A DNA stretch of 64,000 nt from Neisseria lisongii (GTDB taxonomy: Bacteria > Pseudomonadota > Gammaproteobacteria > Burkholderiales > Neisseriaceae): contig NZ_CP116766.1 of NCBI RefSeq assembly GCF_028463985.1, forward strand, positions 1,736,001 through 1,800,000, read 5' to 3'. Made by a program: the position numbers and the translations under genes. Shown in pieces: positions 25,647 to 34,230 of this stretch. Every line of letters begins with the position of its first letter. The stretch's first letter is position 1. The notes under the pieces are model-generated. The model had not been told where the DNA came from. It did not search any database and was given only the letters and a program-made list of their open reading frames with translations.

Positions 25647-26291
25647 TTATTTTAAATTATTGAATTTTATAAAGTTTTCTATTTCTTCTGCATTATGAAA
25701 CACTGTTGCACCGGCTGCTTCCATTTCCTGCCAAGCCAAACGGACAGTTTCTTTGGCAATGCCTCTGCACGCTGCACGGTTTACCCATACCTGCCAGCCA
25801 CCGGCTTTCAGTAACTGCAAAACTGTTGTTTTTACACAATAATCAGTCGCCAAACCGCCAACCATGATAATCTTTGCCTGCCGGTCGCGCAGCCATTCAA
25901 TCAGCCCCGTGCTCAATTTTTCCTGCAAATCGTGAAAACATGCGCCATAAGGGTGAAATTCGGGATCAACGCCTTTCCAAACGCAGTAATCGTATTGCTT
26001 GGTATCGGGCAAACCGTCCAACAATTCGTAGCCGTATGTTCCGACCATGGCATGGGCAACCCAAGTTACATCGGCATCGGGCAAACCGGTCGGCTGCAAC
26101 ATCTGCTGCGGAGTATCGACCAGCCATTTGGCCGCAGGGCTGTGGGCATCTTTGGTCATCACCCGCAAATCCGCCAGCGCCGCCTGCCGGTTAAGTTCGA
26201 CAACAATCTCATCTCCGCCCGCCACCGGCAACTCGGCCGGACACAGCGGCGAAAAAGTTTTTTGGGCATCAACGTCAATAGAAACAATCAT
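25647..26291 (-). CDS. pncA: Nicotinamidase (isochorismatase family)
   Basis: 214 residues from the ATG at 26291. The PncA triad is visible: Asp in VDAQKTFSP, Lys in WKGVDPEFHPYGACF and Cys in GGLATDYCVKTTVLQ. The enzyme converts nicotinamide to nicotinate for NAD salvage. The longer frame includes a hydrophobic run encoded by repeat DNA and is not part of the family. pncC in the same window serves a related salvage step. Confidence 0.88.
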   Translation of the reverse strand: MIVSIDVDAQKTFSPLCPAELPVAGGDEIVVELNRQAALADLRVMTKDAHSPAAKWLVDTPQQMLQPTGLPDADVTWVAHAMVGTYGYELLDGLPDTKQYDYCVWKGVDPEFHPYGACFHDLQEKLSTGLIEWLRDRQAKIIMVGGLATDYCVKTTVLQLLKAGGWQVWVNRAACRGIAKETVRLAWQEMEAAGATVFHNAEEIENFIKFNNLK

Positions 26292-26403
26292 TTCGGATTC
26301 CCATATAGTCGGAACATCGTTGGAATGACCATGTTCCCCACCAAACCGCGGTGAGCTGACAGATAAAAATAATGCGGCACAAACGCCGGCAACATCGAGA
26401 AAA

Positions 26404-26466
26404 TATAGTGGATTTACTAAAAGCGGCAAGCCAACGCAGTAATACTTTTAAAGTAAATTCACTATA
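26404..26466. repeat. Short Correia-like element
   Basis: A 63-bp palindromic element with matched ends TATAGTGGATTTACT and AGTAAATTCACTATA and a CCAACGC core. It lies between divergent pncA and trmO and could supply promoter sequence to trmO. Confidence 0.75.
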
Positions 26467-26551
26467 GGGCAATTATATAGCCGATTCAGCCAACAGGAAA
26501 GAGAAACACAAGCATGGTATGATGGCATTTTTATCCGTTCCATGCAACGCT

Positions 26552-27232
26552 ATGTCTTACACACTGGAAGCCGTCGGCCATGTCGATTCGCCCTACAAAC
26601 AGAAATTCGGTGTCGCCCGCCAGCCCGGCCTTGTTCCCGCCGCTGAAATCTGCATTACCCTCAACCCCGAATTTCATGCCGACTGCGTGCGAGGGCTGAC
26701 CGAATTCGACTATATTTGGGTCAGCTTCGTGTTTCACGGCGTGCTAAACGAAGGCTGGTCGCCGCTGGTACGCCCGCCGAGACTGGGCGGCAAACAGAAA
26801 ATGGGCGTATTCGCCACCCGCAGCCCGCACCGTCCCAACCATTTGGGGCTGTCGCTGCTCAAATTGGAACGCATCGACAGCGGCCGACCGGTCAAAATCT
26901 ATTGCAGCGGTGCCGATTTGCTGCACGGCACACCGGTGGTGGACATCAAACCCTATATTCCGTTTGTCGAAGCCAAGCCCGATGCCGCCGGCGGATTTGC
27001 CGCCGCCAAACCGCCCGAATTAGCCGTTATCTGGCAAAATCAAGCGGAACACGCCTTGTCGGAAACCGAGCGGCAACTGATTGCCCAAAGCATTGCCCAA
27101 GACCCCCGCCCGGCTTATCAGAATATCCCCGAACGCATTTATGTGATGCATATTCTGAATTACGATGTCAGCTTTCAGATTGACGGCGAACAGGCATACA
27201 TTACCGCCGTACGGCCGCATACAGGGGATTAA
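26552..27232 (+). CDS. trmO: tRNA m6t6A37 methyltransferase TrmO
   Basis: 226 residues. The TsaA/TrmO beta-barrel signature is clear: VGHVDSPYKQKFGVARQPGL, EFDYIWVSFVFH, GVFATRSPHRPNHLGLSLLKL and GTPVVDIKPYIPF. TrmO methylates N6 of t6A37 in tRNA-Thr using SAM. The ATG at 26552 places the conserved start correctly; an earlier ATG at 26519 adds eleven residues and cannot be excluded. Confidence 0.92.
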   Translation: MSYTLEAVGHVDSPYKQKFGVARQPGLVPAAEICITLNPEFHADCVRGLTEFDYIWVSFVFHGVLNEGWSPLVRPPRLGGKQKMGVFATRSPHRPNHLGLSLLKLERIDSGRPVKIYCSGADLLHGTPVVDIKPYIPFVEAKPDAAGGFAAAKPPELAVIWQNQAEHALSETERQLIAQSIAQDPRPAYQNIPERIYVMHILNYDVSFQIDGEQAYITAVRPHTGD

Positions 27233-27298
27233 TTGGGGGAAGGTTGTAGATTAATCTTCAATTATCTGTGGATAACTGCGTATAAACTGTGAATAAAA

Positions 27299-27339
27299 CA
27301 GGCCGTCTGAAAACCGCTATTGCATTTTCAGACGGCCTG
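27299..27339. terminator. Inverted DUS hairpin
   Basis: CAGGCCGTCTGAAAA and its complement pair across about 12 bases between convergent trmO and rarD. Confidence 0.75.
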
Positions 27340-27349
27340 TTGATATTCA

Positions 27350-27424
27350 TATCGTGGGTTCAATTCAAAAGAGGACAAGGCGGCGAGCCGCAGACAGTAC
27401 TACTTTTAAAATGAACCCACTATA
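27350..27424. repeat. Correia-like element
   Basis: A 75-bp element with ends TATCGTGGGTTCA and TGAACCCACTATA that match each other but differ from other copies. It ends three bases before the rarD stop codon. Confidence 0.7.
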
Positions 27425-27426
27425 TC

Positions 27427-28323
27427 TTACCGCTTCGGCGTATCCCGCACCGCACCCCAAATATACAGCGCCACGCCCAGCCATACCCAAGCATAGCCGG
27501 TAAATTTCTGCAAACTGAAGGCTTCGCCGAACAGGGTCAGCCCCAATCCAAACTGCAAACTCGGGCCCAAATACTGCACCATGCCCAAATCGCCCATCGA
27601 AATCCGTTTTGCCGCCGCCGCAAACAGCAGCAGCGGTACCACCGTTACCACGCCCGATCCAATCAATACCGACATCTGCAGCCCGCTCAATTGGGCAAAC
27701 ACCAGAGTTCCCTGCAAAGCGGCATAACCCAGATAAACCAAGGCAAACGGCAACATCAGCAAGGCTTCCAGCGTCATGCCCGTCAGCGCATCGACCGGTG
27801 CCAGTTTGCGCAGCAGCCCGTACACGCCGAAACTGCCCGCCAACAGCAGCGACACCCACGGCAAGTGTCCCGCCGGTAAGGCCAGCCACAAGATGCCCGT
27901 CAACGCCGCCAATACCGAAAACCGTTGGTAACGGTTGAGCGTTTCCCCAAAGAAAATCCGCCCGAACACCACATTCACCAGCGGCGAAATAAAATAGCCC
28001 AAACTGGCATCCAATATATGGTTGTGGGTAATCGCCCACAAATACACTAGCCAGTTGAGCGTAATTGCCAGTGATGAAAATATAAACGTTGTCAATAGCT
28101 TAAAATCGCCTAACACCCGCCGCAAAGCGCCGCCCTGCTGTTTCCACAGCAGCACCAAAACGGCAAACACCGCCGACCAGCAAATACGCTGCGCCAAAAT
28201 CTGGTCTGCGCCGATACCGCTGTCGGTAATCGGAAACCAATAAAGCGGAAACAGCCCCCAAATCAAATAGCAGCCCAAGGCACAGACTACGCCTTGCCGG
28301 TATTCATCAGCCGAACGGTCCAT
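27427..28323 (-). CDS. rarD: EamA-family permease RarD
   Basis: 298 residues with ten predicted membrane helices (two EamA repeats). The N-terminus GVVCALGCYLIWGLFPLYW and ITHNHILDASLGYFISPLVNV are typical of RarD. Members of this drug/metabolite transporter family are named for chloramphenicol sensitivity, but the physiological substrate is unknown. Transcribed alone. Confidence 0.9.
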   Translation of the reverse strand: MDRSADEYRQGVVCALGCYLIWGLFPLYWFPITDSGIGADQILAQRICWSAVFAVLVLLWKQQGGALRRVLGDFKLLTTFIFSSLAITLNWLVYLWAITHNHILDASLGYFISPLVNVVFGRIFFGETLNRYQRFSVLAALTGILWLALPAGHLPWVSLLLAGSFGVYGLLRKLAPVDALTGMTLEALLMLPFALVYLGYAALQGTLVFAQLSGLQMSVLIGSGVVTVVPLLLFAAAAKRISMGDLGMVQYLGPSLQFGLGLTLFGEAFSLQKFTGYAWVWLGVALYIWGAVRDTPKR

Positions 28324-28375
28324 TGTTTTTTCCTGAATATGAATATAGAAACGAAATTATATCGCCGGAATTATT

Positions 28376-28442
28376 TATAGTGAAATAATCTCAAACACTG
28401 CAGCGTGGCTTTACCTTGTCTTGCTTTGCGTTTATTTCACTG
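28376..28442. repeat. Correia-like element, GAAATAA end type
   Basis: A 67-bp element from TATAGTGAAATAATC to GTTTATTTCACTG, upstream of rarD, with the shortened core GCAGCGTGGCTTTACCTTGTC. Confidence 0.65.
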
Positions 28443-28481
28443 TTTCCCATCCCCGACAAAAAATGTTTTGCCATAAAACAT

Positions 28482-28531
28482 GCCGTCTGAAAATCAGGTT
28501 TGGCATGGCAAGGTTTTGATTTTCAGACGGC
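28482..28531. terminator. Inverted DUS hairpin
   Basis: GCCGTCTGAAAATCA pairs with TGATTTTCAGACGGC across about 20 bases between the DUF3079 gene and rarD. Confidence 0.6.
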
Positions 28532-28536
28532 CTCAA

Positions 28537-28575
28537 CCAAAAAAGTGCATTCCCAAAATCCGAATGCACTTTTTA
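28537..28575 (-). terminator. Rho-independent terminator
   Basis: AAAAAGTGCATTC pairs with GAATGCACTTTTT across 9 bases; the minus strand ends in a T run. It lies 40 bases downstream of the DUF3079 gene. Confidence 0.8.
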
Positions 28576-28607
28576 TTATCCACAATTTTATCCATAATTT
28601 ATCCACA
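28576..28607. other. Two perfect DnaA boxes plus a near match
   Basis: TTATCCACA occurs at 28576-28584 and 28599-28607, with TTATCCATA between them. This compact triple lies in the gap after the DUF3079 gene and could titrate DnaA or regulate transcription. Confidence 0.65.
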
Positions 28608-28614
28608 AATGCGA

Positions 28615-28881
28615 TTATCCTTGCGGCTTTTTCAGCGGCAACTTGATATGCGGTTTGGCGGGCGGCGGGGCGGTTTTCAAGCCCAGTTCGATTTGCTGTT
28701 CTTCGCTCAACAGGCCGCTCCAGTCGCCTTTTTTATACCATTCGTTGCCGTCCAGCTCAATCGGGTGCTGAATCCGCTCGCAGCCGTTGCCGCACTGCAA
28801 ATCATCGCTCTTGCAGTATTTATCGCAGCCCCAGCAGATACGTTCGGGGTTTTTCGGGAAAATCGGGAATTTTTTGGCCAT
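28615..28881 (-). CDS. DUF3079 protein
   Basis: 88 residues. The family wording is plain: MAKKFPIFPKNPERICWGCDKYC, then CGNGCERIQHPIELDG. Six or so conserved cysteines in CxxC-type pairs suggest metal binding. Function unknown. A Pro/Lys tail follows. It is divergent from metG. Confidence 0.85.
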   Translation of the reverse strand: MAKKFPIFPKNPERICWGCDKYCKSDDLQCGNGCERIQHPIELDGNEWYKKGDWSGLLSEEQQIELGLKTAPPPAKPHIKLPLKKPQG

Positions 28882-29128
28882 GATTCGTGCTTCTGTTGTC
28901 GCTTGGGCCGGATTATAAGCGATTTTCAGACGGCCTTTGCCCGCCTGAACGGCTTTTTACCTTAATGTTTTAAGTTATGTTAAGAAATTCGCCGCTATAG
29001 CGGGCTTCCTTTAAAAGAAGACTGTACAAATATAGTCAATCCCCGTCTTGCCGAACTCGTTTTCAGACGGCCTTTTGCGGTATAATTCCCCAATCTTTAT
29101 TCTGTTGTTTTCCAAAGAAGAACAAACC

Positions 29129-31195
29129 ATGACACGCAAAATCTTAGTTACCTCGGCGTTGCCGTATGCCAACGGCAGCATTCACTTGGGCCATATGGTC
29201 GAACATATCCAAACCGACATCTGGGTGCGTTTTCAAAAACTGCGCGGCAACGAATGTTATTACTGCTGCGCCGACGATACCCACGGCACGCCGGTGATGC
29301 TGGCGGCGCAAAAACAGGGCTTGAAACCGGAAGACATGATTGCCAAAGTGCGAGAAGAGCATCTGGCGGATTTCACCGGCTTTTTAATCGGTTACGACAA
29401 TTACTACAGCACCCATTCGCCGGAAAACAAAACCCATTCCGAAGCCATCTACCGTGCGCTCAAAGCCAACGGCAAAATCGAAAGCCGCACCATCGAGCAG
29501 CTTTACGACCCTGAAAAACAGATGTTCCTCCCCGACCGTTTCGTCAAAGGCGAATGCCCGAAATGCCACGCCCAAGACCAATACGGCGACAACTGCGAAG
29601 CCTGCGGCACGACTTACGCCCCGACCGAACTGATCAACCCGTATTCCGCCGTATCGGGCGCAACGCCGGTATTGAAAGAATCCGAACACTTCTTCTTCAA
29701 ATTGGGCGAATGTGCCGACTTCCTCAAAGAATGGACCTCCGGCAGCAATCCGCACGACGGCAAACCGCACCTGCAGCCCGAAGCGCTCAACAAAATGAAA
29801 GAATGGCTGCACCCCGACGAAAACGGCGAAGGCGGCCTTTCAGACTGGGACATTTCCCGCGATGCGCCGTATTTCGGCTTTGAAATCCCCGATGCGCCGG
29901 GCAAATATTTCTATGTGTGGCTCGATGCGCCGGTCGGCTATATGGCCTCGTTCCAAAACCTCTGCGACCGCATCGGCACCGATTTCAACGAATTTTTCCA
30001 AGCCGGCAGCGATACCGAAATGTATCACTTTATCGGCAAAGACATTCTCTATTTCCACGCCCTGTTTTGGCCCGCCATGCTGCACTTCTCCGGCCACCGC
30101 ACCCCGAGCGGCGTGTATGCCCACGGCTTTTTGACTGTGGACGGCCAGAAAATGTCCAAATCCCGCGGCACCTTCATCACCGCCAAATCCTATCTGGAAC
30201 AAGGCCTGAATCCCGAATGGATGCGCTACTACATCGCCGCCAAACTCAACAGCAAAATCGAAGACATCGATTTGAATTTGAATGACTTTATCAGCCGTGT
30301 CAACAGCGACTTGGTCGGCAAATACATCAACATCGCCTCCCGTGCCGCCGGCTTTATCGCCAAACGCTTTGAAGGCCGTCTGAAAAACGTGTCCGACAGC
30401 GCATTGCTGGCACAACTTGCCGCCGCCAGCGACAGCGTCGCCGAGTGCTACGAAAACCGGGAATACGCCAAAGCCCTGAGGGACATTATGGCGCTGGCCG
30501 ACATCGTCAATGAATACGTCGATGCCAACAAACCGTGGGAACTTGCCAAACAGGAAGGCGCAGACGAGCAACTGCACCAAGTTTGCAGCGAACTCATCAA
30601 CGCCTTTGCCATGCTCACCGCCTATCTGGCACCGGTTTTGCCCAACGTTGCCGCCAACGCCGCCAAATTCCTCAATCTGGAAGCACTGACTTGGAACAAC
30701 ACCCGCCAAACCTTGGGCGAGCATACCATCAACAAATACGAACACCTTATGCAGCGAGTGGAGCAACAACAAGTGGATAACCTTATCGAAGCCAACAAAC
30801 AAAGCATTCAGGCAGCGGCCGAAACCGCCCCCGCCCAAGAAAGCACATACACCCCGGTTGCCGAACAGGCAAGTTTTGACGACTTTATGAAAATCGACAT
30901 GCGGGTCGCCAAAGTATTAAACTGCGAAGCCGTAGAAGGCAGCACCAAACTGCTCAAATTCAACCTCGATTTCGGCTTTGAGCAACGCATCATCTTCTCC
31001 GGCATCGCTGCATCTTATCCCAATCCGGCCGAACTCAACGGCAGAATGGTCATCTCCGTTGCCAACTTTGCCCCCCGCAAAATGGCCAAATTCGGCGTAT
31101 CCGAAGGCATGATTTTGAGCGCGGCCACGGCAGAGGGCAAACTGAAACTGCTCGACGTGGACGCAGGCGCACAGCCGGGCGACAAAGTCGGCTGA
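29129..31195 (+). CDS. metG: Methionyl-tRNA synthetase
   Basis: 688 residues. The class I HIGH-type motif is ANGSIHLGHMVEH. A zinc finger of the four-cysteine kind follows (CPKC...CEACG), then KMSKS in GQKMSKSRGT, and a C-terminal EMAP/Trbp111 tRNA-binding domain (FDDFMKIDMRVAKVL) that makes the enzyme a dimer. The ATG at 29129 is preceded by AAAGAAGAAC; an upstream in-frame ATG sits in DUS DNA. A DUS is embedded in the coding region (EGRLKN). Confidence 0.97.
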   Translation: MTRKILVTSALPYANGSIHLGHMVEHIQTDIWVRFQKLRGNECYYCCADDTHGTPVMLAAQKQGLKPEDMIAKVREEHLADFTGFLIGYDNYYSTHSPENKTHSEAIYRALKANGKIESRTIEQLYDPEKQMFLPDRFVKGECPKCHAQDQYGDNCEACGTTYAPTELINPYSAVSGATPVLKESEHFFFKLGECADFLKEWTSGSNPHDGKPHLQPEALNKMKEWLHPDENGEGGLSDWDISRDAPYFGFEIPDAPGKYFYVWLDAPVGYMASFQNLCDRIGTDFNEFFQAGSDTEMYHFIGKDILYFHALFWPAMLHFSGHRTPSGVYAHGFLTVDGQKMSKSRGTFITAKSYLEQGLNPEWMRYYIAAKLNSKIEDIDLNLNDFISRVNSDLVGKYINIASRAAGFIAKRFEGRLKNVSDSALLAQLAAASDSVAECYENREYAKALRDIMALADIVNEYVDANKPWELAKQEGADEQLHQVCSELINAFAMLTAYLAPVLPNVAANAAKFLNLEALTWNNTRQTLGEHTINKYEHLMQRVEQQQVDNLIEANKQSIQAAAETAPAQESTYTPVAEQASFDDFMKIDMRVAKVLNCEAVEGSTKLLKFNLDFGFEQRIIFSGIAASYPNPAELNGRMVISVANFAPRKMAKFGVSEGMILSAATAEGKLKLLDVDAGAQPGDKVG

Positions 31196-31218
31196 TGCCG
31201 CCTGAAAACCGTTTTTCA

Positions 31219-31276
31219 GCGTGAATTCCATTTAAAAGAAAACAAAGCCGTACTGTTTTAAAAGTGGGTTCACAAT
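31219..31276. repeat. Short Correia-like element
   Basis: GTGAATTCCATTTAAAAG and TTTTAAAAGTGGGTTCAC flank a short core with AAAGCCGTACTG, just after metG. Confidence 0.55.
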
Positions 31277-31292
31277 CACTTTTCCACACAAC

Positions 31293-31325
31293 AGGCCGTC
31301 TGAAAATCCCGTTTTCAGACGGCCT
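31293..31325. terminator. Inverted DUS hairpin
   Basis: AGGCCGTCTGAAAA is followed after 5 bases by its complement. It ends the metG unit. Confidence 0.7.
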
Positions 31326-31348
31326 CACACACATCTCAAACCGACACC

Positions 31349-31786
31349 ATGCCGAAATACATCCTGTTCCTACTGATTGCCGCCATCGGCAACACCGCCT
31401 ACCATCTCGGGCAGAAATCGCTGCACAACCAAACCGCCAATCCCATGCTGATACTGGCCGTCTATTACCTCGCCGCCATGATTATTTGCCTGACCGCCAT
31501 GCCGTTTTTCGGCAACAGCAACGGCGGTTGGAAACAGGCGGCACTGCTGCTGGCCAACACCAAAGTCTGGCTGGTCGCTCTCGGCATTATCCTGATTGAA
31601 CTGGGCTTCCTGCTCGCCTATCAGGCAGGCGGTTCGGCGCAATGGAGCGGCGTCGCCGTCAACGGCATGGCAGCGCTGCTGCTGATTCCCCTAAGCATCT
31701 TCCTGTTTCACGAATCCTTTTCTTGGAACAAACTCACCGGCATCATCTTAACCCTGCTCGGCCTGTATGTTCTGGTTAAAAAATAA
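31349..31786 (+). CDS. Small EamA-like membrane protein
   Basis: 145 residues with four to five predicted membrane helices, about half the length of an EamA transporter. The C-terminal helix LTGIILTLLGLYVLVKK and the preceding AALLLIPLSIFLFHESFSW match the end of an EamA repeat. Such half-size proteins are thought to dimerise. Substrate unknown. Confidence 0.75.
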   Translation: MPKYILFLLIAAIGNTAYHLGQKSLHNQTANPMLILAVYYLAAMIICLTAMPFFGNSNGGWKQAALLLANTKVWLVALGIILIELGFLLAYQAGGSAQWSGVAVNGMAALLLIPLSIFLFHESFSWNKLTGIILTLLGLYVLVKK

Positions 31787-31936
31787 TCCGTTTTCAGACG
31801 GCCTCAAGCGCCGGAAAAGACAAAAACCCAAGAATACGGTATATTTTCAACTTTCCGTTTACAACACGGCAACCGCCGGTATTTTCCCAACCGATAATGA
31901 TAAGTCGGTAAAACCAACACCCCAAGGACACCCGCC

Positions 31937-32269
31937 ATGACCCTCCCACCATGCCCGCAATGCCAATCCGAATACACCTACGAAGACGGCACCATGCTGG
32001 TTTGTCCCGAATGCGGCCACGAATGGCAGCCGGGCGAAGCCGCCGCTGAAGAAACCGCCGCCGTCAAAGACGCCAACGGCGCAGTCTTGGCAGATGGCGA
32101 CACCGTTGTTTTGATCAAAGACTTAAAAATCAAAGGCAGCTCGTCCGTCATCAAACAAGGCACCAAAGTCAAAGGCATCCGCCTGCAAGACGGCGACCAC
32201 AACATCGGCTGCAAAATCGACGGCTTCGGTGCCATGAACCTGAAATCCGAATTCGTGAAAAAAGCCTGA
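31937..32269 (+). CDS. yjdM: YjdM/PhnA-family zinc ribbon protein
   Basis: 110 residues. The N-terminal zinc ribbon is CPQCQ...CPECGHEW, followed by the conserved core GDTVVLIKDLKIKGSSSVIKQGTKVKGIRL and GCKIDGFGAMNLKSEFVKKA. Though once named PhnA for phosphonate use, it is not part of that pathway and its function is unknown. Confidence 0.92.
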   Translation: MTLPPCPQCQSEYTYEDGTMLVCPECGHEWQPGEAAAEETAAVKDANGAVLADGDTVVLIKDLKIKGSSSVIKQGTKVKGIRLQDGDHNIGCKIDGFGAMNLKSEFVKKA

Positions 32270-32349
32270 TGTTCAGACGGCCTCATCAAACTTATCCACA
32301 GGCCGTCTGAAAACAAGCGAAGCGGATTTTCACAACCAAACCCAAAACA

Positions 32350-32396
32350 AAAAATCCCCCATATCCGCCGATATTTCGGCAGATACGGGGGATTTT
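32350..32396. terminator. Rho-independent terminator
   Basis: AAAATCCCCC(ATATCCGCCG) pairs with (CGGCAGATA)CGGGGGATTTT, a long stem flanked by A and T runs between convergent yjdM and hprA. Confidence 0.85.
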
Positions 32397-32406
32397 CCGT
32401 CCGGCG

Positions 32407-33357
32407 TTACACCAAATTCTGCGGTTTGCCTGCGACAAAACCGTTGATATTGTCGAGCAGGATATCAAACAGGCGGTTCATGGCTTCTTGGCTGGCCCAC
32501 GCCATATGCGGGGTAACAATCAGGTTCGGCAGGCGGGCTTTGAGCAGCGGGTTGCCGTCGCGCGGCGGCTCTTGGGTCAAAACATCAAACCCTGCACCGC
32601 CGATTTGGCCGTATTTCAAGGCGGCAACCAAGGCTTCTTCATCCACCAAGCCGCCCCGTCCGCAGTTAATCAATACTGCGCCGGCTTTCATGCGTTTCAG
32701 TTCGGCTTCGCCGATCATATTTTTGGTCTGCTCGGTCAGCGGGCAATGCAGCGACACCACATCAGCCGTTTGCAGCGCCTCGTCAAAGGAAACATAGCCT
32801 GCGCGCACGGTTTCGGCGTGTTTGTGTTCGCCGAATACCACGTTCATATGAAACGCCCGTGCATAGCCCGCCAGCGTTTCCCCGATGTTGCCTTTACCGA
32901 AAACGGCCAGCGTTTTGCCGTTCAAATCCCGCATCGGCGCACCGAAATGGCAGAAAAACGGCGATTGTTGCCACAATCCGGCGGCCACATCACGCTGATA
33001 GGCGGGCAGGTTGCGCATTAAGGTAATCATCAGCATAAAGGCGTGTTCCGCCACCGATTCGTTGCCGTAAGCACGGATATTGCACACGGCAACACCGGCG
33101 GCTTTGGCAGCGGCGACATCGACATTGTTCACGCCGGTTGCAGTTACCGCAATCAGTTTCAGTTGCGGATTGGCGGCAATGGCAGCAGCATCAATCTGCA
33201 CTTTGTTGGTTACGATAATCTCCGCTCCGGCAATTCTGGCAGCAGTTTCAGCGGCCGAAGTGCTTCCGTAAGTGATTAATTCGTGCGGAAAATCGAGTTG
33301 GAACGGCCGGTCGGGCAAGGTGTCTCGGTCGAGTACGACAATTTTCAGAGGTTTCAT
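32407..33357 (-). CDS. hprA: D-2-hydroxyacid dehydrogenase (hydroxypyruvate/glycerate type)
   Basis: 316 residues. The NAD-binding loop is VFGKGNIGETLAGYARAF; the catalytic Arg is in INCGRGGLVDE, Glu in DVLTQEPPRDGNPL and His in TPHMAWAS. The order and spacing fit glycerate dehydrogenases, which reduce hydroxypyruvate. The exact substrate cannot be read from sequence, so the symbol is a best guess. Confidence 0.85.
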   Translation of the reverse strand: MKPLKIVVLDRDTLPDRPFQLDFPHELITYGSTSAAETAARIAGAEIIVTNKVQIDAAAIAANPQLKLIAVTATGVNNVDVAAAKAAGVAVCNIRAYGNESVAEHAFMLMITLMRNLPAYQRDVAAGLWQQSPFFCHFGAPMRDLNGKTLAVFGKGNIGETLAGYARAFHMNVVFGEHKHAETVRAGYVSFDEALQTADVVSLHCPLTEQTKNMIGEAELKRMKAGAVLINCGRGGLVDEEALVAALKYGQIGGAGFDVLTQEPPRDGNPLLKARLPNLIVTPHMAWASQEAMNRLFDILLDNINGFVAGKPQNLV

Positions 33358-33532
33358 AAAATTTCCTATTGATATTTTATTTACGATTTAATTTAACTAA
33401 TAAAGCATAGCAAGATTCAACTTTACTTTGCTATTGAGCGTGATTATCATTTATGTAAATAATTTGGCTTTTACTCGTATCACATTCACAACATATCCCG
33501 TTTTCAGACGGCCTCTTATCGGAACATATATT

Positions 33533-33751
33533 ATGTTGAAAACCCTTACTTTTGCAATCTTACATTTCAGCGTGGCATTCAGTGTCGCCTATATTCTGAC
33601 CGGAAGCATCGGCATTTCCGGAGCCGTCGCCCTGATTGAACCTATGGTCAATACCGTGGTCTTTTATTTCCACGAAAAAGCGTGGAACCGTTTTGAACGC
33701 AAGAAAGCGGAAAAACAGAAAATGGTCGTGCCGCTGCACCAATGCGTGTAA
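33533..33751 (+). CDS. DUF2061 membrane protein
   Basis: 72 residues. Two membrane segments (TFAILHFSVAFSVAYILTG and GAVALIEPMVNTVVFYFHE) are followed by the basic EKAWNRFERKK typical of DUF2061. Function unknown. The ATG at 33533 follows a DUS by about 20 bases; no clear Shine-Dalgarno is visible. fkbp follows after 71 bases. Confidence 0.82.
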   Translation: MLKTLTFAILHFSVAFSVAYILTGSIGISGAVALIEPMVNTVVFYFHEKAWNRFERKKAEKQKMVVPLHQCV

Positions 33752-33822
33752 CACCGCCGTATCAAAAAAACCGGTTCGCCGCTATAATCAAGCTCTTTCA
33801 ACCCTGACACAAGGAACCCATC

Positions 33823-34149
33823 ATGAGCCTGATTATTGAAGATTTGCAGGAAGGTTTCGGCAAAGAAGCCGTCAAAGGCAAAGAAATCACCGTACATTAC
33901 ACCGGCTGGCTGGAAAACGGCACCAAATTCGACTCCAGCCTCGACCGCCGCCAACCGCTGACCATCACGCTGGGTGTCGGCCAAGTGATTCAAGGCTGGG
34001 ACGAAGGCTTCGGCGGCATGAAAGAGGGCGGCAAACGCAAGCTGACCATTCCCGCCGAAATGGGCTACGGCGCACACGGTGCCGGCGGTGTGATTCCACC
34101 GAATGCCACCCTGATTTTTGAGGTGGAACTGCTGAAAGTGTACGAATAA
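33823..34149 (+). CDS. fbp: FKBP-type peptidyl-prolyl isomerase
   Basis: 108 residues, the single-domain cytoplasmic FKBP of Neisseria. Active-site residues are visible in VHYTGWLENGTKFDSSLDR, LGVGQVIQGWDEGFGGMKEGG and AEMGYGAHGAGGVIPPNATL. It has no signal peptide. In pathogenic Neisseria this gene flanks the silent pilS cassettes; here ftsY is the neighbour. Confidence 0.93.
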   Translation: MSLIIEDLQEGFGKEAVKGKEITVHYTGWLENGTKFDSSLDRRQPLTITLGVGQVIQGWDEGFGGMKEGGKRKLTIPAEMGYGAHGAGGVIPPNATLIFEVELLKVYE

Positions 34150-34179
34150 ATCTGATGTAAAACCACCCCAGATAAAACG

Positions 34180-34212
34180 AGGCCGTCTGAAAATCGGGTT
34201 TTCAGACGGCCT
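34180..34212. terminator. Inverted DUS hairpin
   Basis: AGGCCGTCTGAAAA and its complement pair across 5 bases between convergent fbp and ftsY. Confidence 0.75.
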
Positions 34213-34230
34213 TGCTGTTCTGTTTTTGCC